A stretch of DNA of 64,000 nucleotides, taken from Novosphingobium album (ex Liu et al. 2023). GTDB lineage: Bacteria > Pseudomonadota > Alphaproteobacteria > Sphingomonadales > Sphingomonadaceae. The stretch covers positions 1 to 64,000 of the forward strand of contig NZ_JARESE010000015.1 of NCBI RefSeq assembly GCF_029076845.1, read 5' to 3'. Shown here piece by piece: positions 17,619-25,196 of the stretch (its first letter is position 1; every line of letters starts with the position of its first letter). The translations under genes were made by a program, and so were the position numbers. The notes below the pieces were generated by a model. That model was not told the DNA's origin. It saw nothing but the letters and a program-made list of their open reading frames with translations, and ran no database searches.

Positions 17619-17681
17619 GCGTCGCGGTTTCCTCTTCCCAGGCCGCGATCAGCGCTAGCAATTGCCTCGGAGAGAAACAAC

Positions 17682-17695
17682 CAACCATTTGGTTG
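17682..17695. promoter_or_regulatory. Candidate TetR operator in the LuxE-like promoter region
   Basis: CAACCA-TT-TGGTTG is a perfect 6-bp-arm inverted repeat, flanked by looser symmetry (GAAAC upstream, GCTTTC downstream). It lies midway between the divergent TetR gene and the LuxE-like gene. Position and size match TetR-family operators; target assignment is inferred. Confidence 0.45.
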
Positions 17696-17772
17696 CTTTC
17701 GCTTGTCCCCATGCGCATGCTGCGATTCGATGGCCGGCGAGAGACTGGCGAAAGGGCATGGAGAGAGAAGGC

Positions 17773-19221
17773 ATGGCGACTGTCGCACCCCCCAACGATA
17801 CGGCGATCGAGCGTGAGGCCGAAGCCTGGATGCACGATCCCTACGACCACTTCGGCTACCACAACACCCGCATCCACACGCTCCCGTGCGAGGAAGTGGA
17901 AGCGGTGCAGCTGGCGGCGATGAACCGGCGGCTGGCGGAGCGGCGCGGCCAGATCAAGACGCTGGAAAAGCTGGCGGACGGCCAGAACATAACCGCGCTG
18001 GCCACGCTGGACGACATGGCGCCGCTGCTGATGCCGCATGACATCTACAAGTCCTATCCGGTCTCGCTCCTGGCCAAGCAGCGGTTCGACCAGATCACCA
18101 CCTGGCTCTCGCGCCTCACCCGCTACGACGTTTCGGGTGTGGACGTGTCCGATTGCGATTCGATCGATTCCTGGCTGGTGCGGCTGCGCGAGGAGACCCC
18201 GCTGGATGTCGCCACCTCATCGGGCTCCAGCGGCACCTGCTCGTTCTTCCCCAAGTCGAAGCGCGATTACATGACCTCGGTGATGGGAATGCGCGTGCAG
18301 CTGGCGCAGAAATTCGGCGAGCATCCCCGGCCGGGCGACCTTGCGGACAAGATCCACGCGATCATCCCGCTCTATCGCGACGGCCATGCCTCCACCGGGG
18401 CGTTCGCCAAGTATTTCGGCAAGATCTTCGCGCACGACGATCCCGATTACTGGCACACCTGCTTCAACTTCAAGATCAGCTCGGACCTGATGTGGCTGGC
18501 CGCCCGCCTGCGCGCTGCCACGGCCAAGGGCGATGCCTCGAAGGTGGACGTGCCGCCCTCGCTGCTCGCCCGCCGCGCCGAGTGGGAGCAGGCGCAGAAG
18601 GACATGCCCGCCCAGCAGCTCGAATTCGTCAACCGCATGATCCATGAGCTGAAAGGCCAGCGCGTCTTCGTCATGGGCACCTCGAACCTGCTCTACGCTG
18701 CCGCCAAACGCGGGTTGGACGAAGGGCTCTCTGGCGTGTTCGCGCCGGATTCGGTGTTCATGGGCGGCGGCGGCGCCAAGGGCGTGCCGCTGCCCGACGA
18801 TCTGGAAGAGGTCGTCTGCCGGTTCTTCAACTGCGAGCGCATGATCTCGGCCTATGGCATGACCGAGATGAACAGCTTCTCGGTGCTGTGCGACCACGAT
18901 CGCTACCACGTCCTGCCGTGGGTCACCGTGTTCCTGCTCGATCTGGAGACCGGCCAGCCGCTGCCGCGCCACGGCGCGCAGACCGGCCGCGCCGCCTTCT
19001 TCGACATGACGCAGGATTCGACCTGGGGCGGCATCGTCACCGGCGATCTCGTCACGGTGGACTGGGACCGCCCGTGCGAATGCGGCCGCACTTCGGTAGC
19101 GCTGGAAAAGAAGATCAACCGTGTGAGCGAGCTTCAGGGCGGGGACGACAAGATCTCCTGTGCCGCCACCCCCGCCGCGCAGGCGGAAGCCATGGATTTC
19201 CTCACCGGCTTCGGAGGATAA
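17773..19221 (+). CDS. LuxE-like acyl-protein synthetase / ANL-superfamily ligase
   Basis: This 482-residue protein belongs with the LuxE/PaaK-like branch of adenylate-forming enzymes. Visible motifs are the phosphate loop SSGSSGT at 149-155, GGGGAKG at 331-337, the A5 motif SAYGMTE at 359-365, TGD at 423-425 and a CECGRT turn at 435-440 as in phenylacetate-CoA ligases. LuxE activates a fatty acid as acyl-AMP and passes the acyl group to a reductase. The start ATG 17773 was preferred for its GAGAGAAGG ribosome site; 17758 is possible. The stop lies 5 bp before the LuxC-like start. No luciferase genes adjoin. Confidence 0.78.
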   Translation: MATVAPPNDTAIEREAEAWMHDPYDHFGYHNTRIHTLPCEEVEAVQLAAMNRRLAERRGQIKTLEKLADGQNITALATLDDMAPLLMPHDIYKSYPVSLLAKQRFDQITTWLSRLTRYDVSGVDVSDCDSIDSWLVRLREETPLDVATSSGSSGTCSFFPKSKRDYMTSVMGMRVQLAQKFGEHPRPGDLADKIHAIIPLYRDGHASTGAFAKYFGKIFAHDDPDYWHTCFNFKISSDLMWLAARLRAATAKGDASKVDVPPSLLARRAEWEQAQKDMPAQQLEFVNRMIHELKGQRVFVMGTSNLLYAAAKRGLDEGLSGVFAPDSVFMGGGGAKGVPLPDDLEEVVCRFFNCERMISAYGMTEMNSFSVLCDHDRYHVLPWVTVFLLDLETGQPLPRHGAQTGRAAFFDMTQDSTWGGIVTGDLVTVDWDRPCECGRTSVALEKKINRVSELQGGDDKISCAATPAAQAEAMDFLTGFGG

Positions 19222-19226
19222 GCAAG

Positions 19227-20705
19227 ATGAGCCCCAAGCGACCCATTTCCTATGCCGTGCTGCGCGGCAAGGTGATCGAGACCGACCTGATCGAATTCGG
19301 CGGCCGGGGCGGGGACATCACGTTCCTCGCGCCCGATCCGCGACTGATCGCCGACCAGATCCCGCTCGCCAGCCCTCGGCTGATGGAGGATCTCTACGAA
19401 CTCTCGTTTGAGGACATCCTCGATTACCTGGCCGAGCTCGGCGAGCGGCTGCACCTGAAGGACAACGCCTATCTTCAGGAAGCGCTCGAATACTCTTACG
19501 CCACCGCGCCCACGACCAAGCCGATCATGGACGGCTTCTTCCACGACATGCCGTTCATGTTCGACAAGGAGCGCATTCGCGGCATGGTCGATTTCAACAT
19601 CGGCATCGATTATCTCGAAGGCTGGGTGGAAAAGGCGATCAACGGATCGAAAGTGGGCATCCGCGCCTATGGCGCCCGCACGCTGCACATCGTCGCCGGC
19701 AATGGCCCGGTGCTGGGGGCGCTGACGGTGCTGCGCGGCGCGGTGACGCGGGGCGACACGATCGTGAAGGTGCCGTCGAACGATCCGTTCACCACTGGCG
19801 CGATCGCGCGGACCATGGTGGACATGGCGCCCGATCATCCGATCACCCGGCATCTGGCGGTCGCGTACTGGCGCGGCGGCGACGAGGCGCTCGAAAGCCG
19901 CCTCTACCAGCCGCACAACATCGAGAAGATCTGCGCCTGGGGCGGTTTCGCCTCGGTCAAGCACGTCACCAGGTATATCCAGCCGGGGATCGAGCTGATC
20001 AGCCTCGATCCCAAGCGCTCGGCCTCGATCGTCGGCGGCGAGGCGCTCGATACGCCCGAGCTGATGGACGAGGCGGCGAACCGCATCGCCACCGACGTCG
20101 CCACCGGCAACCAGACCGCCTGCGCCGCCTGTCGCATGGTCTATGTGATGTGTGGCACCGACGGGGAAGGCGTCGAAAAGCTCAAGCGACTCGGGCGCAT
20201 GACTTATGACGCGATGATGCGCTTGCCCCAGGCGCTGACCACCAAGCCCAAGCGCTATGACCGCGACCTCAAGAGCCAGGTCGATATGCTGCGCTTGTCC
20301 GACGATTTCTACACCGTGATCGGCGGCGAGGATGACGAAGGCGCGGTGATCGTCTCGCACACATCGGATCGCGTTGATTTCTGGGAATATCTGGCCGATC
20401 GCACGGTCAACCTGATCCCGGTCGAAACGCTCGACGAAGTGCTCGACGTGGTCGATGCCTATACCCAGACGGTCGGCGTGTTCCCCGAATCCTTGCGCGA
20501 AATTGTGCGCCACCGTGGCGCTTTGCATGGCGGCCAGCGCTTTGTTGCGCTAGGATATGCCTTCAACGGCCCCGGACTCGTCGGCCCTCAGGACGGCATC
20601 GAGCCCATGCGCCGGATCGTGAAGTGGATCATTTCCGAAGAGCCGCTGCCCGGCAGGAAGCCGTTCTGGGAATGCACTGACGAGGAGATCAAGGTCGTCG
20701 CGTGA
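19227..20705 (+). CDS. LuxC-like acyl-CoA reductase
   Basis: The 492-residue product matches the LuxC family of NADPH-dependent acyl reductases. It has a nucleotide-binding region around 153-187 (HIVAGNGPVLGALTVLRGAV) and the acyl-accepting cysteine context TGNQTACAACR, with Cys299 in the usual position and Cys302 three residues on. LuxC reduces an acyl-CoA or acyl-LuxE thioester to the aldehyde. A strong GGAGG lies 9 bases before the ATG, overlapping the end of the LuxE-like gene, so the two are an operon and probably a complex. A rho-independent terminator follows. The acyl substrate is unknown and may not be a straight fatty acid. Confidence 0.82.
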   Translation: MSPKRPISYAVLRGKVIETDLIEFGGRGGDITFLAPDPRLIADQIPLASPRLMEDLYELSFEDILDYLAELGERLHLKDNAYLQEALEYSYATAPTTKPIMDGFFHDMPFMFDKERIRGMVDFNIGIDYLEGWVEKAINGSKVGIRAYGARTLHIVAGNGPVLGALTVLRGAVTRGDTIVKVPSNDPFTTGAIARTMVDMAPDHPITRHLAVAYWRGGDEALESRLYQPHNIEKICAWGGFASVKHVTRYIQPGIELISLDPKRSASIVGGEALDTPELMDEAANRIATDVATGNQTACAACRMVYVMCGTDGEGVEKLKRLGRMTYDAMMRLPQALTTKPKRYDRDLKSQVDMLRLSDDFYTVIGGEDDEGAVIVSHTSDRVDFWEYLADRTVNLIPVETLDEVLDVVDAYTQTVGVFPESLREIVRHRGALHGGQRFVALGYAFNGPGLVGPQDGIEPMRRIVKWIISEEPLPGRKPFWECTDEEIKVVA

Positions 20706-20767
20706 TCCTCGCGCCGGCCTGGGCGGGTCGGGGAGGATCGAGGCGCATAAGCGCCTCGGCACAATAA

Positions 20768-20796
20768 GGGGCCTGCCGCGCGCAGGCCCCGATTTT
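20768..20796 (+). terminator. Rho-independent terminator after the LuxC-like gene
   Basis: GGGGCCTGC-CGCGC-GCAGGCCCC forms a 9-bp perfect GC-rich stem followed by GATTTTG, 62 bp after the LuxC-like stop. It lies between this operon and the convergent TetR gene. Confidence 0.75.
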
Positions 20797-20822
20797 GTCG
20801 GACAGCCGCGCCCGGCGCCGCT

Positions 20823-21428
20823 TCAGCGCTCCCCATCGGCGGGCCCGGCCGAGTTTTGCTTCGGGCTTTGCTCGACCACGGCCTTCACCGCGCCGGCGAA
20901 CCAGTCGGTGAGATGCTGCTGCTCGCGCGGGGAAAGCGCGGCGAGCGGGAGCTGGCGCAAATAGAACACCAGCCCCGTCGCCAGCATCGCGATCTCCAGC
21001 GCGCGGGCGCGGCCATCGGGCGCGCCCAGCCATGCGGCCACCGGAGTGATGCTCATTTCCTCGAAGACCCGCGCCGCGATCGCGGCGGCTTCCGGGTCGC
21101 CGGAGGCGAGCGCGATCATCAGCGGCGGACGGATGGTGTTGGCCGGATCGAGCAGGGCCTTGGCCAGATCCTCGCCCAGCCGCTCGCGCGGGCCGGCGAT
21201 CGCGATCGAGACCGGCATCGCCGCGCGCAACGCCGCCTCGAACAGCCCGGCCTTCGATCCGAAATAGCGCAGCAGCAGCGTGGAACTGGTTCCGGCCATC
21301 GCGGCGATCTCGCGAATGCCGGTATGCGAGTAGCCGGTCTCGGAAAAGGCACGCTGCGCCGCATCGAGAATCCGCGCCCGCGTGGCTTCGGCATCCCGTC
21401 TGCGCGGATGGATGGGCCTGATAGTCAC
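20823..21428 (-). CDS. TetR/AcrR family transcriptional regulator (second)
   Basis: This 201-residue regulator has the TetR DNA-binding domain at about residues 10-58 (ATRARILDAAQRAFSETGYS, then IREIAAMAGTSSTLLLRYFG) and a C-terminal domain with KAVVEQSPKQ near the end. It is divergent from the unrecognised 153-residue protein, with a nested dyad in the 257 bp between them. Its other neighbour is the convergent LuxC-like gene. The target is probably itself and/or the divergent gene. Confidence 0.87.
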   Translation of the reverse strand: MTIRPIHPRRRDAEATRARILDAAQRAFSETGYSHTGIREIAAMAGTSSTLLLRYFGSKAGLFEAALRAAMPVSIAIAGPRERLGEDLAKALLDPANTIRPPLMIALASGDPEAAAIAARVFEEMSITPVAAWLGAPDGRARALEIAMLATGLVFYLRQLPLAALSPREQQHLTDWFAGAVKAVVEQSPKQNSAGPADGER

Positions 21429-21508
21429 GGATTTTCTTAGGCGCAGGACCGTTCCCGACGCAAGGGGCGCGGCACTGGCAGTCTCGCGCGCCCTCTTGCG
21501 GAAACATG

Positions 21509-21539
21509 GTAAAGAGGATTAGCAAAATCCGGCGTTTAC
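21509..21539. promoter_or_regulatory. Nested dyad upstream of the second TetR gene
   Basis: GTAAA-GA-GGATT-AGCAA-AATCC-GGCG-TTTAC is a two-level inverted repeat about 80 bp upstream of the TetR start. It is a plausible operator for this regulator; the evidence is symmetry and position only. Confidence 0.35.
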
Positions 21540-21685
21540 TGAATGGAGCAGTATGAGGCCCGGTTGTGGCGATTTTCGATGTAGCAATACGAGACAGGGC
21601 GCATGTCATCGTGGCTCCTGCGGATTGACTCGCTCCGCGCTCTACTGCTGACGCTGTCGCTTATATCGCTGGTACGAAGGCAACC

Positions 21686-22147
21686 ATGGCAAATATTCGG
21701 CAGGATCATATACCCGGTATCGAAGACTGGACCATTATGGTGCGTGACCTTCTGCATGACTGTGTGGCCAGCGCCCCGGTGGAAGAAGCGGACCGCATCC
21801 GCGAGGCGGCCTTGCTGCTGCGCGCCGCTCCGGTCAGCATCGAAGGCTTTGCCTGCGCGCCCGAATTCGACCGGATCGAGGCCTTGCTGGCGCGCGGTGC
21901 CGCCGTCAGTGCCGCGCTCGCCACGCTGGGAGAGCAGACGCCGTTCATCGTTTCGCGCGGGGCCAACGGCGTGTGCCTCGCCTCGATGATGCGGCCGGGC
22001 GGCACCGAGGAACTTGTCGCCGAGGGCAGGACGGTGGCGCTCGCCCTGCTGTCGGTTCACCTCACCGTGCTGCTGGCGTTGGCCGAGCAGGCGGCGAGCA
22101 TGACCGGGCCGGCGCGCGCGGCGGTGGCGGGCGCGCGGATGCATTGA
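21686..22147 (+). CDS. Hypothetical protein
   Basis: I do not recognise this 153-residue protein. It is soluble in its first part (IEDWTIMVRDLLHDCVASAP, APVEEADRIREAA) and has a hydrophobic helix near residues 115-130 (VALALLSVHLTVLLALAEQA). There is no signal peptide at the N-terminus and no recognised domain. ATG 21686 follows CGAAGGCAACC, a workable ribosome site. It is the gene just outside the flagellar locus, with a strong hairpin after it. Codon use looks like that of its neighbours, so it is likely a real gene. Confidence 0.6.
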   Translation: MANIRQDHIPGIEDWTIMVRDLLHDCVASAPVEEADRIREAALLLRAAPVSIEGFACAPEFDRIEALLARGAAVSAALATLGEQTPFIVSRGANGVCLASMMRPGGTEELVAEGRTVALALLSVHLTVLLALAEQAASMTGPARAAVAGARMH

Positions 22148-22561
22148 CGGCGCGAGGCGCCGCGATCGGGAAAAGACGGCGGGATCGCGGCATTCGCGCG
22201 ATCCCGCCGGCCGGTCTGGCTCCCGGCCAATGCCTGCGGATGCACCACGCCTGGGGAGGGGGCGAAGGGGCATGGCATTTTCCGCGAAACGGCGACGGGA
22301 ACCGGGTGTCGGCACCGTGCGCGGGCCCGGCACCGACAAGGACGTGATAGCCGTGAGCCGCTAAGCCTGAATGAGTCTGGTTATCTGTTTAACCACTAAG
22401 GGCAGAGGCGGTTAATTTCGCCTTGCCGCGCCGCACCCGGCCAGGGCACGGGGAAGGGCGGATCGGGGCGCGAAGGCCGGAATTTATGACCGGACCGTTT
22501 ATCATGCCCGTGCACCACATCGGGCAAGATGGTGCCGCCAGGCGCGTTTCCAAACACCCTT
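22148..22561. other. Gene-free stretch with hairpin and TTAACC half-sites
   Basis: This 414-bp stretch holds the hairpin at 22178-22208 and then, near its middle, TTAACCAC (22389-22396) and an inverted GGTTAA (22410-22415). Such half-sites resemble the CtrA binding half-site of alphaproteobacteria. No convincing ORF is present. Confidence 0.4.
22178..22208 (+). terminator. Strong hairpin after the 153-residue hypothetical gene
   Basis: GGCGGGATCGCG-N7-CGCGATCCCGCC has 12-bp perfect arms and begins 31 bp after the stop. No T-tract follows, but the stem is very stable and lies at a gene end. Confidence 0.5.
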
Positions 22562-23164
22562 TCAGATGACGATCGAAGCCTCGATCGCGATGCGGATCGC
22601 TTCGGAGGTGTGGGTGGCGCCCAGCTTGTTGAGCATGTTGGCGCGGTGGATTTCGACCGTGCGCGGGCTGATCGCCAGCTTCTCGCCGATCAGGCGGTTC
22701 GACAGGCCGGAGGCGACGCCGTTCAGCACTTCGCGTTCGCGGCGGGTCAGGCGGTCGATCCGCGATCGCGCCATGACCTCGCGCAGCTTGGCGTGGCCGA
22801 CGTTCTCGGCCCGGTCGATCGCGCGCACCAGCGTGGCGTTCAGCTCCTCGGCGCTGATCGGCCAGGCGACATAATCGATCGCGCCTTCGAGAATGGCCTC
22901 GACGATGCGGCCCGCCGTGGGGGCCTCGCTGAACGCGACGACGGGAAACCAGGTGCCGTGCAGCGCCATCTTCTCGATCAGCTCGCTGATCGAGCTGGCG
23001 CCGTCGTGGATCAGGATCACCCCGTTGCGCGGCCAGGCCGCCGCCAGCTCGGCGATGTTCTCGAACGGTTCGACATGGATGCGGCAGGCGGAAAGCGCGT
23101 GGCTGATCGCGGCGCGGCGGCGCGAATCGCTATCGATCAGAATGAGATTGGTGGGATTGTCCAT
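22562..23164 (-). CDS. Atypical FixJ/NarL-type response regulator
   Basis: This 200-residue protein has an N-terminal receiver-like domain (about 5-120) and a clear LuxR-type helix-turn-helix (RLTRREREVLNGVASGLSNR at 138-157, then ISPRTVEIHRANMLNKLG). The receiver keeps an acidic pair (Asp11/Asp13) and an Asp54 after beta-3 (ILIHDG), but the invariant Lys before Pro is replaced: DYVAWPIS has Trp101 where DYxxKP is expected. It may therefore not be switched by phosphorylation in the normal way. It lies beside fliS at the edge of the flagellar locus, transcribed in the same direction, so a role in flagellar gene control is likely but inferred. Confidence 0.82.
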   Translation of the reverse strand: MDNPTNLILIDSDSRRRAAISHALSACRIHVEPFENIAELAAAWPRNGVILIHDGASSISELIEKMALHGTWFPVVAFSEAPTAGRIVEAILEGAIDYVAWPISAEELNATLVRAIDRAENVGHAKLREVMARSRIDRLTRREREVLNGVASGLSNRLIGEKLAISPRTVEIHRANMLNKLGATHTSEAIRIAIEASIVI

Positions 23165-23307
23165 CGCTGCCCCCCGAAAGCCTATGCCCTATGGCGGGTA
23201 TTCAACGAAGCTGTCGGAAAAGCGCGCCGTTCCTGATCCGTTTTAGCACGGGAAACTACGCATTCATGACGATTCTGCGGCAATCCTAGGGTTTGTGCGT
23301 ACCGAAA

Positions 23308-23321
23308 CGGGATCAGTCCCG
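23308..23321 (-). terminator. Weak hairpin after fliS
   Basis: On the minus strand CGGGA-CTGA-TCCCG is followed by TTTCGG, just after the fliS stop. The stem is only 5 bp, so it may separate fliS from the response regulator gene only weakly. Confidence 0.3.
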
Positions 23322-23322
23322 C

Positions 23323-23694
23323 TCAGGTGCCGCGCAGGGCCTGCCCGATCTCCATGAAATCGGTGCGGATTTGCGCGAGTCGCGCCGAATCGAAACGCAG
23401 CGCGCTGTCCAGGATCGTGCGGCGGGCGCCTTCGTAAAGCTGGTGGAGCGCGCCGGCCACGCCGTCCTGCCCGTTGACCCCGAGTTGCAGCGCGGTGATC
23501 GAGGTGAGCGCGCGGGTGAGCGAACGGCTCTTCAGGCTGTTGTCACCGATCTTATTGGCGTGGATCGCGGTGCCCAGCGCGCTGACGAGGTGATCGTAGC
23601 ACAAGTGGACCAGTTCGGCCGGGGTGGCGCCATTGACGCGGGCATCGAAATCGACGCGGCGATAGGCTTCGTGAGGGGAGCGGACGGCTAGCAT
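23323..23694 (-). CDS. fliS: Flagellar export chaperone FliS
   Basis: The 123-residue protein is the usual size for FliS, the cytoplasmic chaperone that binds the flagellin C-terminus and delivers it to FlhA. The N-terminal YRRVDFDARVNGATPAELVH matches the family pattern (Y..V......P.eLV..lYd), and ALHQLYEGARRTILD near residue 82 forms the fourth helix. It follows fliD with a 1-bp gap, as in most flagellar systems, so both are probably late genes from the promoter before fliD. Confidence 0.92.
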   Translation of the reverse strand: MLAVRSPHEAYRRVDFDARVNGATPAELVHLCYDHLVSALGTAIHANKIGDNSLKSRSLTRALTSITALQLGVNGQDGVAGALHQLYEGARRTILDSALRFDSARLAQIRTDFMEIGQALRGT

Positions 23695-23695
23695 G

Positions 23696-25126
23696 TCAGT
23701 TGGTCGACTTGTTCCAGGCGGCGATCTGGTTCTGGAGGAAGCTCAGCGTCGATTTCGATGCGCTGACGCGGTTTTCCGAAACCGCGAAGCGCGCGGCCAA
23801 GCTCGCGCGCAGCTTCTCCTGATCGTCGGCCAGGCTGGTCTGGTCCTCGGCCACTTGCTTGAGCTGGCTGGTATAGCGGCTGATCGAGCCGCCCAGCGAT
23901 CCCGGATCGGTGGTCGAGCTGGCGCCCCGGTAAAGCTTGTCGACGCTCGAATAGACGCCGTAGAGCCCGGTGGTGAACATGGCGGCGACCCCGTCGGGAT
24001 CTTTCGCCATGGTGGCGGCCAGCCGCGCGGTGTCGAGCGTGAAGGTGCCGTCGCGCTGGGTCGAGACGCCAAGGTCGGCCAGCGTCTTGGCCGCGCCGGT
24101 GGCATTGGGCATGATCGTCGTGCCGGCCAGCCGCGACAGGTCGTTGCGCAGCTTGCGCGCGCCGCCGTCGGAGCGCAAGTCGCCGGTCAGCGGATCGGTC
24201 GCGATCTTCACCGCGCCGGCGATCTCGTTGAGCGCGGAAACCAGATCGCTCATCGCCGAGGTGATCGTCGCCGAAGGATCGGCGAAGGACACCGTGGTCG
24301 GCGATCCGGCGTTGGTGGCGGTGAGATTGAGCTTCACGCCGGGGATCGCTTCGGAAACCGTGTTCGATCCGGCGGTCATCGACAGGCCGTCGATCTTGAA
24401 GGCGGCATCGCTCGCCGTGGCCAGGAGCTGGCCCTGGCTCGATCCGGGCGTCCAGGCGAGCCCCGCCAGGCCCGGTTCGCCCGAAGCCTCGCTAGCATCG
24501 AGGACGAAGCCGTTGGCGGCGCCATCCTTGCCCTTGAGCACGAGCTGCGCGCCGTCGACGGTCTGCGCGACATAGGCCGAAACGCCCGCGTTGGCGCCGT
24601 TGATCGCGGCGGCCACGTCAGTCAGCGTCGCGCCGCTGGCGATCGTGATGCTGGCGGCGACATGGCCGGTATCCTCGGTGAAAGTGCCGCCCGCAACCGT
24701 GCCGAAGCGCAGCGTCAGCGTGCCGGCGCCGACCGTGCTGGTGGCCGAGGCATAAGCCTTGCTCGCCAGCGTCTGCGGCTTGGCCAGCGCGGTCACTTCC
24801 AGCGAATAGCTGCCCTTGGGCTGGCGCGTGCCGGAAAGCGCGGCCTGGGCCACGGCGGCGTTGGCCACTTTGGGCTGGGGCGAAAGGTCGCCCTGGCGGA
24901 CGCGGTCGCCCAGCGAGCTGGACAGGCTGAACAGCATCGACTTGATGTTCGATGCCGAGGAGATCTGCGCGTTGAGCTTGTCGGACTTGGCCGAGAGGCG
25001 ATCGGTCCGCGCCGAGAACTGGGCCACGGCGAGATTGTTCGCCAGGGCTGCCATGTCGATCCCGCTGCCGCCCCCGAGCGCGGTCACGAGCGACTGGGTC
25101 GAGGTCGAGGAGATCGTGGAGGCCAT
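23696..25126 (-). CDS. fliD: Flagellar filament cap protein FliD
   Basis: The 476-residue protein is the HAP2 filament cap that helps flagellin fold at the tip. The N-terminus has SGIDMAALANNLAVAQFSAR (about 21-40), followed by coiled-coil heptads; the middle is Ala/Gly/Thr-rich (GADAGV-type repeats); the C-terminus YRGASSTTDPGSLGGSISRY, then QLKQVAEDQTSLADD and a terminal coil is typical. The start ATG 25126 lies only 7 bp behind a sigma-28-type -10 element, which implies an almost leaderless transcript or an additional longer transcript from flhB. Confidence 0.93.
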   Translation of the reverse strand: MASTISSTSTQSLVTALGGGSGIDMAALANNLAVAQFSARTDRLSAKSDKLNAQISSASNIKSMLFSLSSSLGDRVRQGDLSPQPKVANAAVAQAALSGTRQPKGSYSLEVTALAKPQTLASKAYASATSTVGAGTLTLRFGTVAGGTFTEDTGHVAASITIASGATLTDVAAAINGANAGVSAYVAQTVDGAQLVLKGKDGAANGFVLDASEASGEPGLAGLAWTPGSSQGQLLATASDAAFKIDGLSMTAGSNTVSEAIPGVKLNLTATNAGSPTTVSFADPSATITSAMSDLVSALNEIAGAVKIATDPLTGDLRSDGGARKLRNDLSRLAGTTIMPNATGAAKTLADLGVSTQRDGTFTLDTARLAATMAKDPDGVAAMFTTGLYGVYSSVDKLYRGASSTTDPGSLGGSISRYTSQLKQVAEDQTSLADDQEKLRASLAARFAVSENRVSASKSTLSFLQNQIAAWNKSTN

Positions 25127-25133
25127 GCTTTCC

Positions 25134-25162
25134 AGAACGGTGCCCGGACCCCGGAATTAAGG
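25134..25162 (-). promoter_or_regulatory. Sigma-28 (FliA)-type promoter of fliD
   Basis: On the minus strand CCTTAAT (25156-25162) is followed after 14 bp by ACCGTTCT (25134-25141). The same spacing and words occur before fliC and flgM. The -10 word ends 7 bp before the fliD ATG. Confidence 0.65.
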
Positions 25163-25196
25163 GCTGATACGGCGCGCGCCGCAGGGAAATCGCCAG

